Shown here in pieces: positions 53,061 through 64,000 of a stretch of 64,000 nucleotides of DNA; positions within the stretch are counted from its first letter, which is position 1, and each line of letters begins with the position of its first letter. Source of the stretch: Trochalopteron elliotii (Eukaryota; Chordata; Aves; Passeriformes; Leiothrichidae); contig JANPWX010000248.1 of NCBI GenBank assembly GCA_024734555.1, positions 508,040-572,039 on the forward strand. Direction: 5' to 3'. A program made the position numbers and the translations under genes. Below the pieces are notes generated by a model. It did not search any database. It saw only the letters and a list, made by a program, of their open reading frames with translations, and had not been told where the DNA came from.

Positions 53061-56000
53061 GCAGAGATGGATGCACAGCAGTGACTGGTTCTGCTGTGGG
53101 CAGCAGAGGTGGACAATTTCCATGGATAACCTCTGGAGATTCAGCAATGCCCAGGGACTGGAGAGTGAAGGCTGGTTCAGCTGCTGCTACACTTGCTTTC
53201 AACCCATCACACAGCAACACAGCACAGGCAAGACTTCCCAATTCATCATTCTTAGGATTGTCCTCAAGTAGTTACCAGTAACCTGCATTAACCTGCTCCC
53301 CATCAACTGGAGCACAGGGGAAAGACAAAAACCCAAAAAGCTCAATTGCTAAAATTGCAAGACTGGGGCACAAAACAACCCAGCAAAGCCCCAAGTTTGT
53401 TCTGAACTGTCATTTTCCTTCCCTGGTCACAGCAAAGGCTGTGACACAGTGCCTATAAATTTCCTCTAATGATGCAGCAGTGAGGCAGAGCCCCATCTGT
53501 GCCTGGGCACAGGTGAGACTTTTCTCTATCATGTAAGTGCAGGCTGCCTTTCAATTACACTCACCAGCCCATTAGGCAAATTAGATTTGCATATGAGAGG
53601 ATAACTAGAAAGTCAAGAAATAGGCCCTGAAGGAAAATACATTCTAGAAGCTACCTGTCCCTGGGAAGATGTGGACAGGGAGTTTGCTGTTCAACCCTTT
53701 AGGGCTACTTTAGGCTTTCATGGTGTGCAGGTTTCTCTCAGAGCTGGCGTGGGTTTGAGGACAGCCTCTCCACCAGGCAGAACTGAAGCCAGACAAAGAC
53801 ATCTGCGTTCCCTGCATCCCCCACCTCCCTAAAAAGATGCCCATTTCTGCAGGGCTTTGCATCATTTGCAGGTTCTGCCTTGCAGTATGTTGGAAAGGAG
53901 ATTAAAATATTACTGGTGTGAGAGAATTTCAATTGATTCCACCTGGGTTTCAATAATAGATCACTGAACTACAGAATTACTCCCAGCACCCTAAGAAGGT
54001 CCAGAGGGACATGATAGCCAGTGGTATGGCATTACACAGGTGTCCCATGTCACTGAGGACACTCATGTGGACTAAACAGTTCTGCTCAGGTGATTCTGAA
54101 GAATTCATCCTCCTGCACACACTTTTTTTTTTTTTTTTTTTTCCCCTGGTGAGTGTATGGAAAACAGAGACAACCTAGCTCATCTCCCAGAATCCAGATG
54201 GCACTTGCAAACCTTGTCTGTGTATCAAATGTTGTTTTTTAGATCAAGTGTCCCTGGTTGACAACACAGAACTTCACGATGCTATCTTTAGAGAGGCTTC
54301 TCTGCAAAGAAACACCCTTGGAGCATACGTTGCAGGAATATGCTAATGTGGCAGGGTGTTTTCAGCGGCCACAAATGGATCTGTTCCTGGGAGCTCACAC
54401 ACCCCACAACAAGCTGAGCCTGGCTGGAGATAAAGGGTCACCCAGCCCCTAGGGAAAAGATGCACCAACAAGTTAAAAATCGCAGAGAAAGGTTTAAGTT
54501 ACACCACTGGAGAGATGCAGGGTGAGCTCACAGCAAGTGCATTCACACACAAATGATGATTACCAAAAAACCCAACTAAACGAGTGAGGGCAGCTCAAAA
54601 CAGACAGCAAAATCTGAGACTTTCCATTCCTTGACTTCTACAAGTTTAGAGATTCTTACCCTATTTCCTGTTAAGCTAAGTGCAAGGATCTTATAAAAAC
54701 CCAATGATTTTTCTTCCTCAAGGTCTTCACTTCCTCCTCCACATTTCATGCAAAGATAAAAGCAGCACAGGCAAAGTAAGTTCTTTAAAACCAGCCCATT
54801 AATAAAGAACAAAACTCTACAAAACTTGCAGTTTCACATATTCCTGAGATAGTCATATTAACTTTAATAAAAAAAAAATGGTGGCACTTGTTAAAAAAAA
54901 ACACCAGCACCCCCCAAAAACCCACCCTGAGTTGTTTTCTATTCTCCTCAGCTCCAAGAACAAGAACCATCACCTGCATGTGAAAAAGCATGAAAAAAAC
55001 CCCTGACTTATACACACTCCCCACTAAGCACCAAAATGGCCTAACAAAAACCAAGAAAAAACAAAGCAAGCTGCAGAAACAGGTTATGCCCTGGGATCAG
55101 AAGGTGACACCAACAGCACTGAGGTGGCAGAAATAACCCCTCGCGCCTGCTGCTGAAAAGAACATTTCAGAACAGTGACATCAGGTAAAGCAGCAGCTTT
55201 TGAAAAAAGAAAGTGATCCAGGAGGTAGCTCCTTCCATATTGCAGGCGCTCACAGTAAACACCATATGGCCTGTTAATTTAATTAGGGAGAAGAAACCCC
55301 CTAAGTTTGAGATTTGACTTTGAAGGGTTTAAAACAAGTCTGAGGAAAATCGCTCGAGATATTCCACGAGGTTGCCTTGCCTCCTTCACCCACCTTCTGA
55401 CCTGCTGTACCTGGTGCCTCTCCCCAGGCTGCACAGCACCCCTAAAAGCTGGAATTGTTTTAGGAGCCCACTGCCTTCCCCACCACTGCACCTGCACAGA
55501 TGCTTCCCTGGGAGATCTGGGTGGTCCATGCCAGGCAGTCAAGACAGGAGAGGTCTGAATCAGGAAGGAGGGACTTGGAGAAAATAAACCAAGTACTTCA
55601 GCTGAACACACCTTCTCAGACAGCAACTAGAATTTTTATGTTAAATCCTCACAGTCTACACCGGCAGGTCCCACCTGTCAAAAGGAGGATGGAACTCAAG
55701 GTGAAGGTCAATGTGACAAATGGTGGAGCACCAATGCTGAGACACTAAGCCTCAGGGCAAGTCCACTTTTCCCATCCATAAGTGAGTTTGCATCTGTAAT
55801 CTTGAGATCAACCAACCCAGCTCCAGCTGTCCCTAAAGACTTCTGTATCTGAGCAAAGTCTCAGTGCAGTGCCTGATTCCAGACTAGCCAGGAGACTCTG
55901 TTTGCTGAATAAAACGTCATTCTCCATTATGAATATATCTTCCATGTCTCTTTGTGAGCAGAGAGGGGCATTTCTAGGATCATTCCCAGCTGGAGCTTTG

Positions 56001-57419
56001 CTTTCCTGCATCTGTACCACGACAGGACACTGCAGCACCACTGCTGCCCTGCCAGGTCTGTGCACCCACTGCTCAGGGCATCACCAGCAGGAACAAGAGA
56101 GATCCCGTGGAAGTGGCTGCTGGGGCACCACCAAGAATGCCAAGACACAAAAGGTGATGATTCTCTGAGGAATGGCCTCCCAAGCTCTACCAGCTGAGGC
56201 TTAGATGCTCTGGTTGGCTTTCACCTTCAGCAGCCCCCTGAGGCCAGGCAGCAGCAGGAACATCTCCACGGTGCTCCAAGGACCACCAGCTGCTCTGTCA
56301 GGAGCCTCCAGCACAAACCTCACCAGCACAACCTTTAGGGCTCCCAGCTGGGTAAGGGAGCCCCAATATTTCTCCAGAGAGGTGTGACTGACCAACCTCA
56401 GGGCTTTGGCACCCAGGTTGCTGGGGCAGGGGCACGGAGGGAAGCTCTGCCTGATGCCTCCAGCACAGGCAGGGGCTGCCAGGCTCCTCAATTCCTGCCT
56501 GCACAAAGTAGGTCAGGGCTGCGTGGGCTGATCCCACAGGACATGACCCACCTGTGTTCCCCACTGGAGAATGCTCTGTGCCTCTGAAGAGCAGGTGCAT
56601 CTCCCAGGCCCAGGTGGGGCACCAAGTGATGCTCCCTCTCTCCCTCCTCTTTCCAGCTGCAGCCCATCTTATCTTGAGGAAAACCCAGGATGCTCCATGC
56701 CAGCACTACCCCAGGAGGTATTCTGGGAGGTGTGGACTTTCATAGGAGCAATCATATATTGTTCCTAGAAATTTGTAACCTCAGTTGGCATGGAGTTTCT
56801 CCTTGGCTCCTCTCAACAGCTGACTACACTCACAAATTAACATCCCACTTGTTTAATTGTGTTTTCCTTTTCCTTATCCAGACCCAGGCTGGGATCTGTA
56901 TGTCCCTTTAATAGGTGTGTCACAGCAGTATGCCAGAGTTTCCCATTTTCTAGTTAAAAAAAAAAAAAAGCCAAAAAACAAGCCCAAACCCAAACAACAA
57001 AACATCTAAAGCCAAACAGACTTCTTCCTGCTAGCAAGGAAACCTCCTCTCAGGACACTGCAAAGATTTAATTTACTACCAATTGCCCTCTGGTTATTTT
57101 ACATTTATGGGGTGGGGGCTGAAGAAAGGAAGAAAGCAGAGAGGGTGTAATTAGCTTTGCTTGTAAAATGTTCATCCCAGTTGTAACAGCAACTGGAGCC
57201 TATCGGGGGCTTAATAGATTTCAGGGTTTTGTTGAAGCTGAAGGGTCCGTGTGGGGGGTGGGAATAAAAAAAAAAAAGGGGAAAAATATTTTTTAAAAAA
57301 TCAATAAGTGGATCCTACATCTTGCCACAGCCCCATATGGAAGTAATCAAGCACAAGGGTGGCAGCTGGGGCCAATAACAGTCACCTGCAGCCGAGGGAC
57401 GTGGGGGTTTGGGATGGGT
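53061..57419 (-). other. probable CBFA2T2 5' intron
   Basis: No exon seen. Contains a poly-T run (54123-54142) and poly-A (56955-56969). An octamer-like ATTTGCAT occurs at 53585-53592 in a short A/T-rich block. Confidence 0.5.
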
Positions 57420-57665
57420 TTTTAATGCTAATTTCCTGGAGGAACAATGCGGGAGCGGCAGCCGAGGGCGGCTGAATGGGGAGCAGCGGAACAATGGCTG
57501 CACCTGGCGCTGCGGGCAGCCCCGAGCCGGCACACGGCCCCGCAGCGCCCCGCACATCTGTTCGCACAATGCCCGCTCCCCCCCGGCCGGCAACAGGTCC
57601 GGGCCCGGCCCTCCTCATCCTCATCCTCATCCTCCCCTCCGGAACGGTCACAAACTCTTCTGCGG
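57420..57665 (-). promoter_or_regulatory. CpG-dense patch, candidate alternative promoter or first exon of CBFA2T2
   Basis: A sharp island of CpG-rich sequence inside otherwise CpG-poor DNA, with a minus-strand CAG|gtgcag donor-like site whose exon side would end at 57504. A (TCCTCA)n run sits at its right edge. The minus-strand frame through it is open but shows no similarity to known CBFA2T2 N-termini. Confidence 0.4.
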
Positions 57666-60600
57666 CTTTCCAGGGTTTTTTTTGGTGAAAGGGATGGATG
57701 GTTACACCGCATCCCATCGCCATAGACAAGGCGAGGAAGGAAAAACTGACTCTTGGCTTTTGAAGATCTGCAGGTGTTGGTTCTTCTAAATACTGTTCTG
57801 GCCACCTGTGACTGTCCTCCTGCAATGCTTCCCCCCCACAAGTCCTGCTGCAGGCAGCAGAGATGGGAATCCCGCGGCCCGGCAGCGCGCCGAGGAAATT
57901 CAATACGCATTATTCCAAAGCCTTAAGCTTAGCTTATAAAAATGCCACTGCCCAGCGCAATAAAAGGCATGATAGTTACACTTTAAAATGCTTTGAAACC
58001 TCTGAAATCGCTATTGTCCTGTCGGACATAAGCTGCTGACACACAAAGCCGTGCTAAGGTCAAGGTCCTGCCTCAGAAAATTGCTTGCAGACCCAGGGAC
58101 TGAACCCAAGCCTCCCCGTGCTGCACTTCAACTGTGGGATCACCACTCACCATTTCTTCCTGGCTGCTGCTCCCACTCTAAACAAAGGTTTTTCCAGCCG
58201 TTCCCTGAACGCTGCATGAATTGAGGCAGTCTCCATCATAAAAATAAAAGTTGAACAGACTCCCAGAGACCTGCAGTGACGCTGCCCCCAGGGACTGCTC
58301 TGGAGTGTCTGTCGAAACACATTTCATACCTAGCTCCTAACAAGCAATCAGATATGGAAATAGTCACTAGATAAAGGCAAGCTCACAATCCAGCCCAGAA
58401 CAAGTATGGATAAGCCAGCTCTTATAATGGGAAAAAACCCAACAGGCAACAGATTATGACCATCTCCTGCTCAGATTTAAAAACTAGCCAGCATTGACTT
58501 AAATCTGCCTCATGTGCCCAAGTCCTCAAATGACTGTGTTCAGCTCTCCAGCTATACTATAAACATCACACATACACGTCAAACAAATCACATTTTTTGT
58601 CCAAATCTTAAAAAAACAGATCTGGAAAAAACAAGAGGCCACCTGGCTCCCCCATCCCATCCCATAACTGTGGGAGAGCGCTGCCTCCTGCTAAATGCTG
58701 CTGGTGGTTGCTGCATTTATGGGTCAATTTGGGGACTGGAGGGCCGATTGACTAGAAAACTCAGCTCCTGCAGTGAAACCACACAAACCTGTCAAACCAG
58801 TGATAACCTCTACAAGCCAAAATCCACCGTGGGCGACGCAAGACAAAGCTCTGTAAAGCAGCAGTAAAATCATTTGGGACTCACACTCGATGCGACAGGC
58901 AAGGCAGCATTAAGTGAAACCCTCCTCTCTGGGGGACACTGGTCCCCTAAGATTGAGAATAAACCAGAAAAAACCCAAACCCAACAGCCTGACCCAGGGT
59001 TCACGTGAGCAAAGCTCCCTTTGCTTTGGCGGGTTTAAACAAGCCTCTGCAACACCAGCAGATGCAAGTTGCAAAAATAGCAGCATCTTGGAAGTAAGCA
59101 GGGGCTGTGGCTCCAGTCCCTGGGCAGAGCAGAGCCTGGCTTGGCAGCACTGGTTTGGCCTTTTCACTATTAAATGGAGTTTCTGCTCTGTTCCTCGGGG
59201 CATTCCCTGTGTAATAGAGTTCTCAGATTAACGATGCACTCTCCTTGCCTTTAGCAATTCTGCTCCTTCCTCAAACCCTTCAAATCCTTCCCTTGGCTTA
59301 GCTGCACTTTCCTGTTGGCAGTCTTTGCTCAAACTGCCTTTGCTTTACTCCTTTTTCCTTGTTTCCCACACTGGAGTCTCTGACTTTTGCATTATTTGTG
59401 TGTTTCTCTAACTGCTGGATGTGCGGGGCTACCTGGCTGTGAAAGGCACACAGTCATTTAGGTGAAGCCTAGGTAGTTCCAAAAATCAGACTAAACATCT
59501 TTTCCATATTAATAGTGAAAATCACATCATCCAGCAGACAATAGTGGGGGGGGGGGGGAAGTGTCTTTACTTGCATGTCCTGCACCATTTCTATAAAATT
59601 ATTAGGACTGGTCACAGAGTTTCAAGCCACCATCTTCTCCAAAATACAAAATACAACCAACCACTCTCATCTAAGTACTCAGCTCATTAGGCACCCTAAA
59701 TCCTTTTTTACAGATAAAGGAGCCTGATGGAAAAAAAGAAAGTTTCCTGCAGGGCTTGAGCAGGACTCTACAAAGTGAGTTGTTTAATGCCCAAATCGTG
59801 CTGCCCTGATGCCGGCACAACTTCCATTTGCTTCATCAGGGCTCCACTGGCAAAGAGACCACAGCAGCAGCTGCTCCAGCACCCTGCACTGCCTTCACAA
59901 ATTCGGGAAGTCTGCAGGGGAGCAGCAGCAGAGGAGCACAGCTCTGTGCTTTTCTAGATATCATCACACCCTCTATGGCTTTGCTGGGCGTTTTTGGGGT
60001 TTCAAACTCCTTAGCGCTGGTGCACTTTGAGAGGTTGAAGTGCACAGAACTCCTTCTGTCTCCTCTCCAGGGACACACAGGAGGTGTTTGGTGTGTCTCT
60101 AGAAGCAGACTTATAGCATATAGTATTTTTAAAAGCCTGTACCCAAATGCTTGCATGCTGTCAAAGAAGGAAAACCTTAAGGTAGCCCATGGAGTAGCCA
60201 AACTGGCCAAGCACAGAGCTGCAGCCCAAGCACACTGCCAGGGAGCCCAGCCAGGCTCTCCCCCAGGAAACCCCATCATTTGGCATGGTTAAGGCTAACC
60301 TGGACAAAGCAACACCAAAGAGAATCATCCTGCACCAGGCAGCCCAGCAAATAATCCTCTCTCTTTTACCAGCCTGACAGCAAGCGATGCTCAGCCACAT
60401 TTCAGCTCCCCAAACTTTGAGTGCTGATTTTGGTGCATCTCCTGTGGCTGGACAGGATTTCTCCAGCACATAAAATGGACTGAGTATCATTGCACAGGAG
60501 CTGAGTGGTGTAGGGGACAGAAAAAGCTGGTAATATTTGGGGAAGCAGCTTAAACATGCAACAGAGGGATCTTTACAACAAGCTGCACCAGAGGGTCAAA

Positions 60601-61200
60601 GGAGTAATTTCAACTGCTGAACCTTCCCAAAAGACAGGGAGGGGGGGAAAAGGGCAGGTTTAAATTAAATATGCAAGATCCAGGGATTACAACAGAAAAA
60701 TAGAAAATACAGCCTGTCTACAGCCCGACAGTGAAAATATATAGGGGAGGTGTGTACTGGTATCAGAAGATTGATCTGGGAGATTTAGATGCTGAGAGCA
60801 TCAGTTGCTGCTCAAGGAGTGCAAAGACAAAAAGGGAGCAGCCTCTGCCACAATGCAGAGAAGCCCTGAAAACATGGGGAAAATTAAGGAAATTTGGGAG
60901 CCAATGGAAGAAATCCACCTCTGCAGTTTACCCCCCTCCTCCCAGCTTCAATACCAGCATGCAGAAACCAGAGTAAGCCTCGACACAGCAGAAAACCACG
61001 TTCTGCTAAAACACACAAAACCCTTCCTGCCTTGCCATTTCCCCAGAAAACGCCAAATCCCAGCCCTCTGCTCATGGAGGGGGGGGGTGGGGGGAAGAAG
61101 AGAAAAAAAAAAATAACCATTCCATAGCAACCCAGAACAAGCTGTACCGCAGCTCTCCTCAGAGAGAGTTTAGTGTTTTTTCAGCTGCAGAATCCTCGCA
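57666..61200 (-). other. probable CBFA2T2 5' intron
   Basis: No exon or mobile element recognised. A poly-G run occurs at 59546-59557 and a G-rich run at 61078-61094. Confidence 0.5.
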
Positions 61201-62650
61201 TGCAGCCGGCTGGGCTATTGAAGTTTTCCCCGGCACTGCAGAGGACCGAGGCAAGGCTGGCAAAGCGCTGCGGCCGCCGCCGCTCCCAGCCTCTCCCCGT
61301 ACCTGCTCCCGGAGCTGGAAGCTCTCCCCAGCCCGCCTGCAGAGCCCAAGGAGCTCCCCAAAACCTTGCTCAGGGCTGAGCACCCCCCCCGAGCATCCCC
61401 CGCGGCTCCGGGTACGCCGAGCGCTGCTTAAAAATAATCCCGCTCCTTGCTTACCCTACCCAGCGAGGTTGCAAGGATCCAGCTGCTGTGCAATACACCT
61501 CGTTTCTTTCAAATAGAAAGAAAAGCGCTCTTCCTCCTCCTCCTCCTCCGCCCGTGATCTTCGAGCGCAGCCGGAGCCCAGCCTGCCTTCTCCTTTCATT
61601 AGCTGGACATGTGTCAGGTCCCGCACATCTGCGATTTCTCACTGCCTGGAGCCGCCTGTCCGATTCCAGGGAAACACAGATGGATCCCAGATGGGAAGGT
61701 CCTGCCAAACAGACCAGCTCTCCACCTTGCCAGAATACCCAGCTTAGAGGCACACACCCTGGGCTCCCTGCCTGCTCCCTGCCTGCGCCGCGCTGCTGCC
61801 AGGCTGCTCGCCAGCTGATGTCACCAGGCACACACCTACCAGCGCCTCGCCGCCCGCCTGACATTAACTTGTTAAATACACGGAATTTGTTTATGGCCGG
61901 CAGGAACAGCGAGGCAGCGGCAGGAGCTAAAGAAGCTGCCACCCTCCCCAAAGCAGCCGTGCCGTGTGCGGCACCCCGGGGGCGCAGCAGCCTCTGCCTC
62001 AGCGCTGCGTTTTGAAATCGGGACGAGCTGTTGGGTAAAGCGGAGGATTAATTTTCCGAAGGTTTCCCCCATGCACGTAAATCTTCGCTGCAAACTCCCC
62101 CTCCCGCCCCAACCAAGCCCAGCGCCAGAGTTTGCGGCGCTGGAAAAGCTGGCATGTGTTTGCAATTAGAAGCAACAACAAGATAACAAGATACTGATGT
62201 TGCAAGGGTACCAAACGCGGACTGGAAAATTCAAAGGAAGGGCAATTAAATGTGTAACATACTACCCGGCTCGAAGAGGAAGTGTTAAAGGAAAATGTAA
62301 ACCCGAAATGTTTTATGCCGGGAGTAAACTCCACCGGAGATCTCGGAGCAGTGAGGGAGGCTCGGAGCACATTTGGCCATTTCCCCGCTGCCATTAATGC
62401 ACAGACGCGGCGGCTCTGCCACCTACAAACCCTCCGGTAATCCTGACAGGCTGCTCCCCGAGGTGCGGCGTGAACAACACATATTAACTGCAGGCCCCTG
62501 ACTAATCCCATCAGGCCGGCACCATTCACCGCCAGCCGGGCGCTGGGCAAACACGGATTTGCACAACAGCATTCTCGGCCCCGCCGCCGCCGGCCTTGGC
62601 TGCCGGGGTCCTGCCCCGAGCAGGGACAACCACCCCTCCAGACAGCCCAA
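61201..62650 (-). promoter_or_regulatory. CpG island-like region, candidate main promoter/5' exon of CBFA2T2
   Basis: Extended CpG-rich sequence (densest around 61250-61420, 61760-62040 and 62330-62630). Minus-strand donor-like sites occur at its left side: AGG|gtaagc with exon end at 61455, and CAG|gtacgg with exon end at 61303. No in-frame Met reaches the phase needed by the exon at 39934, so any exon here would be 5'UTR. Assignment to CBFA2T2 rests on position only. Confidence 0.5.
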
Positions 62651-64000
62651 ACTATCCTGCTCCTCACCATCCCACTGCCAGCGCCCGTCAAACCAGCCAG
62701 CAGGAGAAGCAATGTTTGCATTTTGCCCGCAGACCGTGCTCAGGCACATTTCAAGACCTCAGGAGTGATTCACTGCTCCAGTCTGCACAGCTGAGCAGGT
62801 TCAGGTCTTGATCCTTTCCAAATCTCTGCAGTCAACACCTTCTTTGCAGGCAGCACCACCTTTTTCTCCAGCTACTTTTTTTTTTTAGAACCAGAGACCT
62901 CAATACTTTCCCAGTCCAGCAAACTAAGAGCCTGCCACTGCCCAAGCTGGGGGATGCTGCTTTTTCAGAAGTCCAAAAATCAAACGTGCCAAATTCTCCA
63001 CAGCTGGTGTAGGCATGACGGGATAGTTACTTGTTCAGTCAGCAAAATGCTCCTTTTTATGAAATTCCCAGTGCTCTGGCAGGCTACTGCTAACTGCTAT
63101 GTCCATAAACTTCCTGGAGGTACTGCCCCCCGGCATCTCACCTAACCCTTCACCCTGGCTTCTCTGCTGCTTATTCCTAATTAGTTTAAGGTACCTCTGC
63201 TTCCCTTTGGGAGGGGAAGAGGCTGTAAAGGCAGAAAACTGCTTTAAAGGAAGCATTAAAAAGCATTCAGCCAGCAGGCACGGCATGAGTTCATGAACAC
63301 AGGGGCCACAAACTCCTCCTGCAGAGGACAAGCCTCCCAGTAGAGGCAGGATGCTGTATGATAATGAGGGGGCAATTTGGCCAGGAGACTTTGGGCTGCT
63401 GGTAGAAACACGTGAAGCTGCTGCTTCCCTGGCTGGGCAAACACATCACTCTGAGAAGAGCAGCCTGGCTGCTGGCAGAGGAGGCACAGGTTTACAGCAG
63501 CTCTCCCTCCTCCAAACCTCACCCAAGAGCAGCAATTCCACATGCTTCAGTTAGGAAAAAAGAAGTGAATCACATTCAAGTAGCAGCACACAAACACCTG
63601 GAGCGTCCCATGAGATGATGCTCAGGCAGCAAAACAGGTTGGGAACAGGCTGAGCCAACAGAGCCTCCCAGCACCCCCTTCTTCCAGCAGCCCAGTCCCC
63701 ACTGGAGGGGCTGCTGGCAAGGCACATCAATAAAACATTCAAGTTCAGAAAGTTCAGCTCGCTGGGGCTTCTGACACTTCTGATGGAGGTTGCGCAAAAT
63801 ACTGAAGCTCTCAATATTTCATAAGCTGAGATGGAAAAACCATCTCTAAATTACACAGACAATGAAGGGAGGCACAACCCAAGCAGCTCCACCAACACCA
63901 GAACTAATGAAGTTATTTTCCTATGGCCTTGCATCTCATGGTGGGCTCCCTGGCACCTCACCCTATGAGGTCCCCAACAGGAGCTGTCCCCAGCCGGGTT
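62651..64000. other. sequence upstream of CpG island, no gene seen
   Basis: No recognisable exon, repeat family or RNA gene. Either flank of, or further intron in, CBFA2T2. Confidence 0.45.

Noticed and set aside
57382..57903. 173-codon minus-strand frame through the CpG patch as a CBFA2T2 N-terminus
   Set aside because: Open and in a phase that could join the exon at 39934, but no resemblance to known CBFA2T2 N-terminal peptides, so kept only as a candidate promoter/exon region.
1..64000. CRISPR arrays, bacterial operons, tRNA or rRNA genes
   Set aside because: The tandem arrays have no spacer structure, and no cloverleaf or rRNA core sequence was recognised; all evidence is of vertebrate nuclear DNA.

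Overview
The window is vertebrate nuclear DNA and almost certainly avian. It has small introns, GT/AG-spliced exons, CR1 LINE 3' fragments in both orientations, ERV-type LTRs, and the gene order NECAB3 - ACTL10 - CBFA2T2. The same block is known from mammals (human 20q11.22), inverted here relative to the human reference orientation. The proteins are close to, but clearly distinct from, their mammalian counterparts. The species cannot be named from the sequence alone. No prokaryotic feature, CRISPR array or recognisable RNA gene was seen.

Layout. 1-403: an LTR cut by the window edge. 404-6565: 5' NECAB3 intron sequence with a second, older LTR relic (1890-2564) and a 162-bp tandem duplication. 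6566-20851: ten 3' coding exons of NECAB3 on the + strand; its EF-hand exons are not visible and presumably lie left of the window. Inside the large NECAB3 intron, on the opposite strand, sits a single-exon actin-like gene, ACTL10 (13114-14205). That intron also carries a 368-bp assembly gap flanked by poly-T and a pyrimidine pentamer repeat. 20852 to about 23.08 kb: NECAB3 3' region, with a duplicated terminal exon at 22577-22602. About 23.26-39.93 kb: CBFA2T2 (MTGR1) on the - strand, with ten coding exons giving 580 residues plus stop, and a probable 2.2-kb 3'UTR. The two genes converge tail to tail. 39.94-64 kb: most likely the long 5' intron(s) of CBFA2T2, with an LTR relic, CR1 fragments and two CpG-dense patches (about 57.4 and 61.2-62.7 kb) that are candidate alternative promoters or first exons.

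How the genes relate. CBFA2T2 is a nuclear corepressor scaffold of the ETO/MTG family. NECAB3 is a cytoplasmic/Golgi adaptor with EF-hand, coiled-coil and ABM-like regions. ACTL10 is an orphan actin relative whose nucleotide-site residues look degenerate. They are syntenic neighbours and nothing shows a shared pathway. The coding content is ordinary and I found no convincing undescribed biological system. The most unusual items are structural: the duplicated NECAB3 terminal exon, a 41-bp minisatellite that starts within a few bases of a CBFA2T2 splice donor and repeats a donor-like motif on the opposite strand, an LTR nested in a CR1 with a perfect 6-bp target duplication, and the loss of the actin catalytic glutamine in ACTL10.
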